A stretch of DNA of 64,000 bases. Source: Paragorgia papillata (taxonomy: Eukaryota > Cnidaria > Anthozoa > Scleralcyonacea > Coralliidae). The DNA lies in NCBI GenBank assembly GCA_035771165.1, contig JAWNZC010000322.1, positions 8,595,001 through 8,659,000 of the forward strand, given 5' to 3'. Numbering within the stretch: the first letter of the stretch is position 1; every line of letters begins with the position of its first letter. The position numbers were made by a program, and so were the translations under genes. Positions 42,881 to 52,870 of this stretch are shown in pieces. The notes under the pieces are model-generated. The model was given only the letters and a program-made list of their open reading frames with translations, made no database searches and was not told the DNA's origin.

Positions 42881-43142
42881 AAAACATTCTAACTCTTTTA
42901 CATACATAGATTGAACTATGTACGCTCCTTCACTTCGGTGTTGTTGAGCACTCTGTGAAGTTGCCGTGGGTACCTATTAGCGATAATGCAACGCTCGCTA
43001 CCCTTGTGGAAGTTTGAGCACTCTGGGCCCATGCGCACTTCACGCTATCTGAATGTACTTCACCGATGCTGTCCCACATGCGGTTGTCACCGACGATCGC
43101 ATGTGTATAAGTAATTGGTGAAATTCATTCAGATTGTTCCAA

Positions 43143-43187
43143 GCTACACTGATGAGCTGTGGTACAGCGAAACACCGTGTCTGTAGA
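43143..43187 (+). ncRNA. Hammerhead ribozyme, type I (array 1, unit 1)
   Basis: Stem I CUACA/UGUAG; core CUGAUGA (43149-43155); Stem II GCUGU-GGU-ACAGC; GAAA; Stem III ACA-CCG-UGU; predicted cleavage after C43181 (triplet GUC). All conserved core positions are present. The other units below share this fold. Confidence 0.85.
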
Positions 43188-43419
43188 TTGAACTATGTAC
43201 GCTCCTTCACTTCGGTGTTGTTGAGCACTCTGTGAAGTTGCCGTGGGTACCTATTAGCGATAATGCAACGCTCACTACCCTTGTGGAAGTTTGAGCACTC
43301 TGGGCCCATGCGCACTTCACGCTATCTGAACGTACTTCACCGATGCTGTCCCACATGCGGTTGTCACCGACGATCGCATGTGTATAAGTAATTGGTGAAA
43401 TTCAATCAGATTGTTCCAA

Positions 43420-43464
43420 GCTACACTGATGAGCTGTGGTACAGCGAAACACCGTGTCTGTAGA
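43420..43464 (+). ncRNA. Hammerhead ribozyme, type I (array 1, unit 2)
   Basis: Core at 43426; intact. Predicted cleavage after 43458, exactly 277 bases from unit 1. Confidence 0.85.
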
Positions 43465-43696
43465 TTGAACTATGTACGCTCCTTCACTTCGGTGTTGTTG
43501 AGCACTCTGTGAAGTTGCCGTGGGTACCTATTAGCGATAATGCAACGCTCGCTACCCTTGTGGAAGTTTGAGCACTCTGGGCCCATGCGCACTTCACGCT
43601 ATCTGAATGTACTTCACCGATGCTGTCCCACATGCGGTTGTCACCGACGATCGCATGTGTATAAGTAATTGGTGAAATTCATTCAGATTGTTCCAA

Positions 43697-43741
43697 GCTA
43701 CACTGATGAGCTGTGGTACAGCGAAACACCGTGTCTGTAGA
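43697..43741 (+). ncRNA. Hammerhead ribozyme, type I (array 1, unit 3)
   Basis: Core at 43703; intact; 277 bases from unit 2. Confidence 0.85.
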
Positions 43742-43973
43742 TTGAACTATGTACGCTCCTTCACTTCGGTGTTGTTGAGCACTCTGTGAAGTTGCCGTGG
43801 GTACCTATTAGCGATAATGCAACGCTCACTACCCTTGTGGAAGTTTGAGCACTCTGGGCCCATGCGCAATTCACGCTATCTGAATGTACTTCACCGATGC
43901 TGTCCCACATGCGGTTGTCACCGACGATCGCATGTGTATAAGTAATTGGTGAAATTCATTCAGATTGTTCCAA

Positions 43974-44018
43974 GCTACACTGATGAGCTGTGGTACAGCG
44001 AAACACCGTGTCTGTAGA
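43974..44018 (+). ncRNA. Hammerhead ribozyme, type I (array 1, unit 4)
   Basis: Core at 43980; intact; 277 bases from unit 3. Confidence 0.85.
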
Positions 44019-44236
44019 TTGAACTATGTACGCTCCTTCACTTCGGTGTTGTTGAGCACTCTATTATTAGCGATAGATAATGCAACGCTCACTACCCTTG
44101 TGGAAGTTTGAGCACTCTGGGCCCATGCGCACTTCACGCTATCTGAATGTACTTCACCGATGCTGTCCCACATGCGGTTGTCACCGACGATCGCATGTGT
44201 ATAAGTAATTGGTGAAATTCAATCAGATTGTTCCAA

Positions 44237-44281
44237 GCTACACTGATGAGCTGTGGTACAGCGAAACACCGTGTCTGTAGA
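44237..44281 (+). ncRNA. Hammerhead ribozyme, type I (array 1, unit 5)
   Basis: Core at 44243; intact. The monomer is 263 bp because the segment after gagcactct (tgtgaagttgccgtgggtacc) is replaced by a short tattattagcgata sequence. Confidence 0.85.
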
Positions 44282-44513
44282 TTGAACTATGTACGCTCCT
44301 TCACTTCGGTGTTGTTGAGCACTCTGTGAAGTTGCCGTGGGTACCTATTAGCGATAATGCAACGCTCACTACCCTTGTGGAAGTTTGAGCACTCTGGGCC
44401 CATGCGCACTTCACGCTATCTGAATGTACTTCACCGATGCTGTCCCACATGCGGTTGTCACCGACGATCGCATGTGTATAAGTAATTGGTGAAATTCATT
44501 CAGATTGTTCCAA

Positions 44514-44558
44514 GCTACACTGATGAGCTGTGGTACAGCGAAACACCGTGTCTGTAGA
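44514..44558 (+). ncRNA. Hammerhead ribozyme, type I (array 1, unit 6)
   Basis: Core at 44520; intact; 277 bases from unit 5. Confidence 0.85.
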
Positions 44559-44790
44559 TTGAACTATGTACGCTCCTTCACTTCGGTGTTGTTGAGCACT
44601 CTGTGAAGTTGCCGTGGGTACCTATTAGCGATAATGCAACGCTCACTACCCTTGTGGAAGTTTGAGCACTCTGGGCCCATGCGCACTTCACGCTATCTGA
44701 ATGTACTTCACCGATGCTGTCCCACATGCGGTTGTCACCGACGATCGCATGTGTATAAGTAATTGGTGAAATTCATTCAGATTGTTCCAA

Positions 44791-44835
44791 GCTACACTGA
44801 TGAGCTGTGGTACAGCGAAACACCGTGTCTGTAGA
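44791..44835 (+). ncRNA. Hammerhead ribozyme, type I (array 1, unit 7)
   Basis: Core at 44797; intact; 277 bases from unit 6. Confidence 0.85.
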
Positions 44836-45046
44836 TTGAACTATGTACGCTCCTTCACTTCGGTGTTGTTGAGCACTCTGTGAAGTTGCCGTGGGTACCT
44901 ATTAGCGATAATGCAACGCTCACTACCCTTGTGGAAGTTTGAGCACTCTGGGCCCATGCGCACTTCACGCTATCTGAATGTACTTCACCGATGCTGTCCC
45001 ACATGCGGTTGTCACCGACGATCGCATGTGTATAAGTAATTCGTGA

Positions 45047-45091
45047 AATACACTGATGAGCTGTGGTACAGCGAAACACCGTGTCTGTAGA
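45047..45091 (+). ncRNA. Hammerhead ribozyme, Stem I shortened (array 1, unit 8)
   Basis: Core at 45053. A 21-bp deletion upstream leaves aaataca instead of agctaca, so Stem I keeps UACA/UGUA only. Likely weaker. Confidence 0.75.
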
Positions 45092-45107
45092 TTGAACTAT
45101 ATATATA

Positions 45108-45751
45108 CCGGGTGGCGCAAAAAAAAGTACCCCTGTGTGATTCAGTATAACGTAAAAACTAGAAAAGCTATTACACTATAACAACTTTCTTTGCATTCAA
45201 TAATGGCTAACTTAAATTTTGATAAACAAATTTTGCATTTTCATGCAACATTGACCGAGATACAAACGTTTGAATTTGCATGAACTTTTAAAAATTTGTT
45301 TAAAAACGACGAAAAAAGGGGTATTAAACTAATTCGAAGACCATTACTATTTTATCATAAGTATTAAGTATTGGGAATTTCAATGAAGTGAACTTCAAGT
45401 TGAGGATGTGTATCTGTAAAAGACTTATGATGTACTTTCTTTCCTTTAACTACAATAAATTAGTTATCAAGTTTTAACAAACTGTACGTACCAATATTAC
45501 AGCTTTAACACAAGTTATTGCTGTATTAATATTTGATAGGCCGTTTTTAGCAAATTTTTACACTTCCAAAAATGTTTACTCAATTTTAAACATTAATATA
45601 TCGGTCAATATTGCATGAAAATGCAAAAGTTGTATATCAAAATTTAAGTTAGCCATTATTGAATACAAAGAAAGTTGTTATAGTGTAATAGCTTTTCTAG
45701 TTTTTAAGTTATACTGAATCAAACAGGGGTACGTTTTTTTTTGCGCCACCC

Positions 45752-45753
<2 letters not shown>
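45108..45753. mobile_element. 646-bp TIR element, Tc1/mariner-like (TA target)
   Basis: Ends ccgggtggcgcaaaaaaaag and the inverse (ttgcgccacccgg); arms extend about 140 bp (ctagaaaagctattacac, aacaactttctttgcattc). TA duplication at 45106-45107 and 45754-45755, in the (AT)n that ends the retrozyme array. No transposase, so non-autonomous. Confidence 0.8.

Positions 45754-45825
<72 letters not shown>
45754..45825. repeat. (AT)n microsatellite
   Basis: About 70 bp; separates the mariner-like element from inverted copy B. Confidence 0.95.
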
Positions 45826-45828
<3 letters not shown>

Positions 45829-47080
45829 GCCAAGTACAAAATAAACTATAATACAAACATATAATAGTATCACTGAAGATTAAATAAACAGTTAATCAAT
45901 AAACAGATTTATAGAAACATAAATTAGATTTTAAAATTATACCAGAATTTCTAAATCAAATACAGTATAAATTAAAATCAATCCAAAAGTCGAATTTCCC
46001 ATTTGAAATGTCTTGAGTTTTAAGGGAATTTCTCATTACAGAACTCTAAAAGTCAGTTTTAAGGCAACAGACCAATACCTTCAATTTTCATTTCAACAGA
46101 AAATGTGATAGTCTTGGATGTACACGACAACGGTTAATAGAAGGGGTGGAGGATATTTCGAGGATGTGGACATTCTTTTCACCTGGAGTGCAACCTCCCA
46201 AACAGCAGTGTTTGTCGAATTTGCCACGAACTGTTGCAATTAAAGGTTATTGATCTCCCTTGGAAAAACAGCAAATGAAGCCGTCATCAAACAAGCTAAA
46301 ACAGACAATAAAGACAATGAAGAGACCAGCGACGAATCTGACGATGAAGAGTAGGACGACGACGATGACAATACAGGTTTAGCTGATGCACGGGTTGATG
46401 ACAATGCTCATGGTCAGCAGTTCGCCTCGAGCTGAGCCCCCAAGGCAATAACTTCTCGTAAGTGTTACCGATTATCCATGAATTGTGAAGTATATTTTAA
46501 AGCAATATTTGCCAACCGTTAGGCAACAGATTCATGAACCCCTCCTTCCTACGTTTTGATTTATTAATGCAAGAGTTCAAGTTGACGAGCGCTGTATGAC
46601 AACTGACTCTTCATCCTTCACCAGACCAGACCCCCTGAGTCCAAAGGTCACGTAGGTATTTTTCGAAGGTTTTTAACTCGCATAGTTACCACAAGGGAAG
46701 GGTCTTATACTAATGACAAGTCAAAACAAGCGAGAAAAGTAAACTTTGGTAGGTTTTTTATGCTAGAAGGAAGGGGACGGTTTAGCTTGGTCGCGGGCTC
46801 TTCGTAAGCCGTAATTCAAGGGCCGATTGTTTTTTAATTAGAAAACGGATTGTTTATCCCCGCGAGGAAATTAAAGAAAAATTCGTATTCTATCCGAATA
46901 TGCACGTTTGAAGCGAAAAAATTAAAAATTTGCGTGCACGTACAGCTTTTATAGAAGGTGTGTTTGCTCCATAATATTTTGTTGATTTTCGATCGCACTG
47001 GAAGTCCACACGGAATTCAAGTAATCTGATTGGTTGTTGAAACAATGTAAACAAACCCTTGTTGCTCAATACCGTTAAGA
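45822..47080 (-). repeat. Inverted segmental pair, copy B
   Basis: Reverse complement of 39935-41845 without the MITE and without the expanded minisatellite. Shared landmarks: cttgacgagcgctg / cagcgctcgtcaa near 46585 and 40482, and the D/E-coding (gacgat)-rich block near 46330. Confidence 0.85.
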
Positions 47081-47101
47081 TAGAGCGAATATACTATAAG
47101 T

Positions 47102-47195
47102 GGGCTTACCTCAAATGTTGATGTTGAGCCGCCTGAAGATCACCCAGCGTGAAACTGACAGTAGCGACCATCAACATTTGAGGTAAGCCCACTTA
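47102..47195 (+). mobile_element. Foldback with Penelope-type hammerhead (family iv)
   Basis: gtgggcttacctcaaatgtt and gatg (47102-47125) pair with catcaacatttgaggtaagcccac (47170-47193). Between them: CGC-CUGAAGA-(UCACCCAGCGU)-GAAA, Stem III ACU-GAC-AGU, cleavage GUA, then GCG. Stem I is thus extended by about 24 bp. Stem II is weak (one mismatch in three pairs). (AT)n follows at 47199-47214. Confidence 0.6.
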
Positions 47196-47218
47196 TAGTA
47201 TATATATATATATGTATG

Positions 47219-47650
47219 TATAGTGAAATAAAAGTAGCGTGCTGCGTAGGCAGTGTAGAAACAACAATCGAAATATAGTAACTTAGGTCAGATATACTGC
47301 CGAAACAGAGAACGTAGGAATCTAACGTTTCGAGCGAAGGCCCTTCGTCAGAGAGAAACGTAAAGAGTGTAAACAAACAATGAGCTTATATATAAAAGGT
47401 AATCATGTGACCAAAAATAAGCCAATCAGATAAAAATGACAATAACAAATTGATAATGAGATGCGAAAAATTAGCCAATCAGAGCAAAATAACAATAACA
47501 AATAGATAATGAGATGCGAAAGACATTTGCTATTCATACAGTCGATGAGAAAAAAGGAGGGGGTGTAAAAAGGATGAGCGAGAGTAAAAATAGATAAATT
47601 AATAAAGTGAAAACGCTGTTTATGTCCGCCCTTGCTGAACAGAAACAACG
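47219..47650. repeat. Inverted arm flanking CR1-like LINE (left)
   Basis: Reverse complement of 50881-51310: gaatctaacgtttcgagcga, aggcccttcgtcagagag, caatgagcttatata, ending at ccgcccttgctgaacagaaa. Contains ctgacgaagg...cgaaacg on the minus strand, a motif common in Penelope tails. Any peptide here is a shadow (the two arms give identical frames). Confidence 0.85.
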
Positions 47651-47654
47651 TCTT

Positions 47655-47746
47655 CAGAGGTGTTAAATAAAAGAAAAACGTTCGTTGAGTCCGTGAGGAT
47701 GAATGGTACCAATTTTCGCGAACGTTTTTCTTTTACTTAACACCTC
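47655..47746. repeat. Short palindrome near LINE 3' end
   Basis: tcttcagaggtgttaaataa, aagaaaaacgttcg and the inverse, around a gagtccgtgaggatgaatgg loop. The loop resembles hammerhead Stem II plus GAA, but the CUGAUGA part is not intact. Confidence 0.65.
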
Positions 47747-47885
47747 TGAAGAGATAGATAAATCGTTTAATAAAATACAACATCTGGCAGTCAATGACTG
47801 AATTACATGTGTAGATAAAAATTTACATCTTGGAATAGGTAATACTGTTAAAAATAAGAAATTATATTCTGACGTAACTATTTTA

Positions 47886-50879
47886 AAAAAAAAGAAGAAA
47901 AAAAGAAAAAAAAAAGAAACTATTTACAATGCATGGTTCTTCGCGTAATGTATGATAAACGAGTTTTTAAAGCTGTTTGTACGTAGGCGTGGAATTTCAA
48001 AAGTTCTCCTTTTACGTAGTCGTGCGGTAGTAGAGCTTGTCCTAGGTGGTAGAAGTTCTGCAAGCTTGTGTTCTTTATCTGAAACAATATCGTTGAAAAG
48101 TTTGCAAGATAAGGATTCTCGTCTATTGTACAAGGTGTGAAGGCCAGCTTTTTCAATAGCATCAGTGTAAGAGACATTAGGGAAGATTATGCGCATTGCT
48201 CGTTTTTGAATACGTTCAATGTCATTTGAGAGATATTGTGGGAGACTACTATGAAACAGTTGGCATGCATAATTGGACAGATCTAATACAACTACAATAA
48301 AAATTAACTAGTTATAGCCGTGGCCACATCGGCACGCTTTAGCTGTCTCAGTAGATAAAGACGCTTTGCAGCTTTGCTAGTAATAAGGTCGACATGATTG
48401 TTCCATTTCAGGTCGTTTCTGATTGTAACACCCAGTAATTTGGCAGTAACTACTCTCTCAAGGGGTTGGTCGCTTACGCTAACCGGGTTATGAGTTGGCG
48501 GAGTTCTTGTAAAGGAAGTAACTAACTCTTTACACTTGATCGAATTAAGTTGGAAGAGGTTTTCTCTTGACCATTTAGAAATGCGGTTAACATCTTCTTG
48601 TAGCACACTTTCTCCTGATTTTAGTACGACTTCAGAAATAGTAGTGTCGTCGGCAAATTTCCACATGGATGAAGATTTTCTGGCAAAGAAAGGTCGTTTA
48701 TCATTGTTAGAAACAACCATGGCCCAAGCCGCGTTCCCCAAGGTACACCAGCGGGGACTTTTAACCAATCGGAGAAATAATTATTATTTAACTTAACCCT
48801 CTGCCATCTGTTCCTCAGAAAGTCGATGATCCAATTGACTACGCTAGGTTTTACCCCAAGACTAAATAATTACTACTACCAGATCAAATGCTTTCCTATA
48901 TAATCCAAGAGGACAGTTCTAACAGAAGAGCCAGTGCCGTCCGTGGAGCTCAGCCAATGGTGGAACATAGATATGAGGGCAAACGAAGTTGACGAATCTG
49001 GAACAAAACCAAATTGACGTGGGTCGATAGATCTTAGCAAGGTTGGTTTCAATTCTCTCTCAATCACTATGCTCTCGGCGACTTTTGACAAGGTGGACGT
49101 CAAGGAGATTGGCCTCAGGTCTTTATTAAAATCATGGACGGTGGGTCCTTTAGGTATGGGGGGACATTAGCAAGCTTCCAAACACCAGGAACTTTACAAT
49201 TATGAAAAGAAGTGTTCAGGATGTCGGCAACTGGAAAAGCCAGGATATCCGCGAATTCCTTTAGGACCCAGCTGGGAAGGTTATCCGGGCCACCAGCACG
49301 TGATGTACTAATCTCTCTAAGCTTTCTCAAGACAGCTGACTCAGTAACAGTTATCAGCTCATCATTCTCCAAGGCCACACACACATCCTCAGACAAGGGT
49401 GAGTAGTTTTCCATTACACTTACAAAGGCTTCATTAATCTTGTTGCCAAGATCCTTATCCTCGTAGATCAAATCCGGATGGAGGCTAGACTTTAGGTCAC
49501 GTTTGTTAATTGTGGCGGTGCCACAAAGCTGCTTAATTTCGCGCCACCAGTCCCGCGGTTTAGTGTCGCACAGATCTTGGACTTTATTCTGATAGTAGAT
49601 TTTGCGACATCGCTTGCATTCGCGGTTGACCTTATTTCGTAATAATTTGAAAAGATGCTCATTTCCTGATGTAAAAGCTTTTTGTCTGCGAGCGATCAAA
49701 GATTTGAACTTACTGTTCATCCAAGGTCGATCGGTTGCGTGAACTCTAATAGATCGTTCTGGCATGATAACATTCAAACCGTAGCTTACGATCTGCGTCA
49801 TGATACTTAATTTCTCGTCGCATGACTGTTCTGTACAGAACAAATCAGTCCATGGTATATCTTGTAAGTAGCGGCCAACACTTGCTATTTTACTGGGCCG
49901 TTTGTCCCTCACTTTGATGACATCCGTCTGCGGTTTGTGTAGCTTCTTTTGGACGCCGGGGTTCATAATAATTGTCAGATGATCTGATAGGCCAAACGGA
50001 GGGGCACTAGTAGGATGGAAATAGTACTCTGATAGGTTAGTGAAAATCTGGTCAAGCGTGTTTACCCCTCTGGTCGGAAAGTCGATAACTGGTTTGAGTT
50101 GAAAAGTCTTAGCAGTAGACTTCAGGTCAAGCCCATTGAAGTTACCTGCAATTATCACAGCACTATTGGGGAAGGTGGATTCAATTTTTTCGAGTGACGA
50201 CCGGATATACTCGCGCATAGATGGTCAGTCTGCCTCCGGGGGGTGGTACACAACTGCTGTAATGATGTTAGAGAAACCTCTTGGAAGACGACTTGGTTGT
50301 AAGAGAACCCAAAGAACTTCATGGTCTTCACTTTGCATATCTGGGAGAGGCCGACATAATATGGAATTATTTACAAATAGACATACGCCGCCGTGGGTTC
50401 TAAGTTTACGGTCCCGCCTAAATAATTGGTAGTCAGCGATGTTACTAATAGCTTCATCGGGAATGAACGAGTCTTTCAGCCATGTTTCACTAAAAAAGGC
50501 GACGTCTATCTTGCTAGAGATTAGAGAGTAAGCAATTTCATCAATCTTTGGAGCAATGGACATTGTATTAGACAGCAACAGTGAGGGAACAAAGTATATT
50601 AACAATGGAGGGCGAGGAGACAATTTGAATATTTAATAAGTTCCTCTGGTTGATAAATGGCTGACTTCTTGTTGGCTTTCGATTGATAAAACGCCGAGAA
50701 ATTATAGCCCTGATAAAGTTGGATAAATCCCTTGTACGACCACAGCGTTTCCCTCTGCATGGACTCAGTAAATTAATTGATTTAAGGCGATTCCATACTT
50801 CAGACGGGATTACATTCTGTGGTTTGTTTAGCGACACACGATCACAACTGCTTGAACTTTCTATAATTTTCTGATACAC
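47886..50879 (-). pseudogene. CR1/L2-like LINE, nearly full length, frameshifted
   Basis: Minus strand. ORF1-like/N-terminal part at 50568-50879 (PQNVIPSEVWNRLKSINLLS). APE endonuclease 49900-50623: VAFFSETWLKDSF, THGGVCLFVNNS, IIAGNFNGLD, GVNTLDQIFTNL, FGLSDHLTII. Pre-RT and RT 48300-49900: RDWWREIKQLCG, GPDNLPSWVLKEFADI, LTSTLSKVAESIVIE, QFGFVPDSSTSFALI, GTRLGPWLFLTMINDLS, FADDTTISEV (catalytic Asps), LGVTIRNDLKWNNHV. C-terminus 47924-48240: IERIQKRAMRIIFP, then LLPPRTSSTTARLRKRRTFE. Breaks: stop TGA at 50225-50227, frameshifts at about 49130 (six-C run), 48890, 48665 and 48240. 3' A-rich tail at 47886-47925. Confidence 0.9.
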
Positions 50880-50880
50880 A

Positions 50881-51337
50881 GTTGTTTCTGTTCAGCAAGG
50901 GCGGACATAAACAGCGTTTTCACTTTATTAATTTATCTATTTTTACTCTCGCTCATCCTTTTTACACCCCCTCCTTTTTACTCATCGACGGTATGAATAG
51001 CAAATGTCTTTCGCATCTCATTATCTATTTGTTATTGTTATTTTGCTTTGATTGGCTAATTTTTCACATCTCATTATCAATTTGTTATTGTCATTTTTAT
51101 CTGATTGGCTTATTTTTGGTCACATGATTACCTTTCATATATAAGCTCATTGTTTGTTTACACTCTTTACATTTCTCTCTGACGAAGGGCCTTCGCTCGA
51201 AACGTTAGATTCCTACGTTCTCTGTTTCGGCAGTATATCTAACCTAAGTTTTCGAGTGTTAGATTCCTACGTTCTCTGTTTCGGCAGTATATCTAACCTA
51301 AGTTACTATATTTCGATTAAGTTACTATATTTCGATT
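50881..51337. repeat. Inverted arm flanking CR1-like LINE (right)
   Basis: Partner of 47219-47650. The last part (gttagattcctacgttctct and tcggcagtatatctaaccta) is tandemly duplicated at 51205-51305. Runs directly into retrozyme array 2. Confidence 0.85.
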
Positions 51338-51550
51338 TCACTTCGGTGTTGTTGAGCACTCTGTGAAGTTGCCGTGGGTACCTATTAGCGATAATGCAAC
51401 GCTCACTACCCTTGTGGAAGTTTGAGCACTCTGGGCCCATGCGCACTTCACGCTATCTGAATGTACTTCACCGATGCTGTCCCACATGCGGTTGTCACCG
51501 ACGATCGCATGTGTATAAGTAATTCGTGAAATTCATTCAGATTGTTCCAA

Positions 51551-51595
51551 GCTACACTGATGAGCTGTTGTACAGCGAAACACCGTGTCTGTAGA
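51551..51595 (+). ncRNA. Hammerhead ribozyme, type I (array 2, unit 1)
   Basis: Core CUGAUGA at 51557, Stem II GCUGU-UGU-ACAGC, Stem III ACA-CCG-UGU, cleavage after C51589. Intact. Confidence 0.85.
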
Positions 51596-51827
51596 TTGAA
51601 CTATGTACGCTCCTTCACTTCGGTGTGGTTGAGCACTCTGTGAAGTTGCCGTGGGTACCTATTAGCGATAATGCAACGCTCACTACCCTTGTGGAAGTTT
51701 GAGCACTCTGGGCCCATGCGCACTTCACGCTATCTGAATGTACTTCACCGATGCTGTCCCACATGCGGTTGTCACCGACGATCGCATGTGTATAAGTAAT
51801 TCGTGAAATTCATTCAGATTGTTCCAA

Positions 51828-51872
51828 GCTACACTGATGAGCTGTTGTACAGCGAAACACCGTGTCTGTAGA
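51828..51872 (+). ncRNA. Hammerhead ribozyme, type I (array 2, unit 2)
   Basis: Core at 51834, intact, 277 bases from unit 1. Confidence 0.85.
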
Positions 51873-52104
51873 TTGAACTATGTACGCTCCTTCACTTCGG
51901 TGTTGTTGAGCACTCTGTGAAGTTGCCGTGGGTACCTATTAGCGATAATGCAACGCTCACTACCCTTGTGGAAGTTTGAGCACTCTGGGCCCATGCGCAC
52001 TTCACGCTATCTGAATGTACTTCACCGATGCTGTCCCACATGCGGTTGTCACCGACGATCGCATGTGTATAAGTAATTCGTGAAATTCATTCAGATTGTT
52101 CCAA

Positions 52105-52149
52105 GCTACACTGATGAGCTGTTGTACAGCGAAACACCGTGTCTGTAGA
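52105..52149 (+). ncRNA. Hammerhead ribozyme, type I (array 2, unit 3)
   Basis: Core at 52111, intact. The array stops at tgtagat, where (AT)n begins. Confidence 0.85.
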
Positions 52150-52174
52150 TTATATATATATATATATATATACT

Positions 52175-52398
52175 GTAGAAAATGTTGTAAAAACTTTTGG
52201 CAGAGTGCTCGATGGGAATCCAGAGCATATTATAGTTAAAGTTCAAAGACTCAACAGGTTTGATTAGACATTTTATTACTATTTAGTTGTTTTTTTAAAA
52301 TGGTAGACCATTTTATCTGAAGAGTACCACACAATATTTGTGGCACGAAACTAAATAGTAATAAAATGTCTAATCAAACCTGTTGAGTCTTTGAACTG
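52175..52398 (+). mobile_element. Foldback element with hammerhead core (family iii)
   Basis: Inverted arms ttcaaagactcaacaggttt, gattagacattttattacta (52240-52285) and the inverse at 52352-52396. Starts ctgtagaaaatgttgtaaaa after (AT)n. It abuts a truncated retrozyme at gggcccatgcgc. Confidence 0.8.
52307..52370 (+). ncRNA. Hammerhead ribozyme, family iii, long Stem I
   Basis: Stem I CAUUUUAU/AUAAAAUG flanks the core; CUGAAGA (52317-52323); Stem II GUACCACA/UGUGGCAC with one mismatch; GAAA (52347-52350); Stem III ACU/AGU with AAAU loop; cleavage triplet GUA (52358-52360). Core is complete (position 7 = A is tolerated). Confidence 0.7.
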
Positions 52399-52504
52399 GG
52401 CCCATGCGCACTTCACGCTATCTGAAATGTATTTCACCAATGCTGTCCCACATGTGGTTGTCACCGACGATCGCATGTGTATAAGTAATTGATGAAATTC
52501 ATTC

Positions 52505-52535
<31 letters not shown>

Positions 52536-52549
52536 GATTGAACTATATA
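52398..52549 (+). mobile_element. Truncated retrozyme with poly(A) in place of ribozyme
   Basis: Begins gggcccatgcgcacttcacg, matches the monomer to gaaattcattca, then 28 A (52506-52533) and resumes with tagattgaactat. The hammerhead itself is missing. Confidence 0.75.
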
Positions 52550-52563
52550 TATATATATATATA

Positions 52564-52855
52564 TTTCTAAAATTCATTAATAATTCATGAGGAAAACACA
52601 AAGAAAAATCATGAGCGTATCGGATCTATATATGTGATATAGACTCGCTCTAAGTTTCTCGCTGGTTTTTAACGGCTGAGATAAGCTTAATTTTCAAAAT
52701 TACTACGCCAATGAACGTATGAAGTGATTCTTTTTAGAAGCCATTTAAAAACCTTGCAGTACGGGCTTTATCGGCTCTAAAACACTCGGCTATCGCCTCG
52801 TGTTTTATATCCGATAAAGCCCTCCTGCGCGGTTTATAAATAGTACATATATAAT
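52564..52855 (+). repeat. Dispersed ~290-bp foldback family, copy 1
   Basis: Begins atttctaaaattcattaata, contains a palindrome (ggctttatcggctctaaaac, actcggctatcgcctcg and inverse) and ends cggtttataaatagtacat in (AT)n. Inverted copies at 55383-55670 and 55697-55934. Confidence 0.85.
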
Positions 52856-52870
52856 ATATATATATATATA

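Larger units (their letters stand above)
42907..45100 (+). repeat. Retrozyme satellite array 1: eight 277-bp monomers
   Basis: Tandem head-to-tail monomers, 277 bp (one of 263, last of 256 through deletions), each beginning tagattgaactatgtacgct and ending in one hammerhead. Near identical (few substitutions), so recently amplified. An internal stem (cacatgcg...cgcatgtg) and gtgaagttgccgtg region suggest a structured RNA. Small tandem elements with type I hammerheads that circulate as circRNA are known as animal retrozymes. No protein. Confidence 0.9.
51338..52150 (+). repeat. Retrozyme satellite array 2: three monomers
   Basis: Three 277-bp monomers of the same satellite as array 1, the first 5'-truncated (starts ttcacttcggtgttgttg). 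Distinguished from array 1 by the Stem II loop (gctgttgtacagc) and aattcgtgaaattc upstream. Confidence 0.9.

Noticed and set aside
44855..45079. 74-codon minus-strand frame in the satellite
   Set aside because: Occurs only in the last, deleted monomer, antisense to the ribozyme; other monomers do not keep it open.
47655..47746. Hammerhead ribozyme in the palindrome loop (gagtccgtgaggatgaa)
   Set aside because: Stem II and GAA are present but CUGAUGA is broken and Stem III does not end in a cleavable triplet.
51175..51225. Hammerhead from ctgacgaagggccttcgctcgaaacg
   Set aside because: Core and Stem II can form but no complementary Stem I is present; left as a Penelope-tail-like motif.
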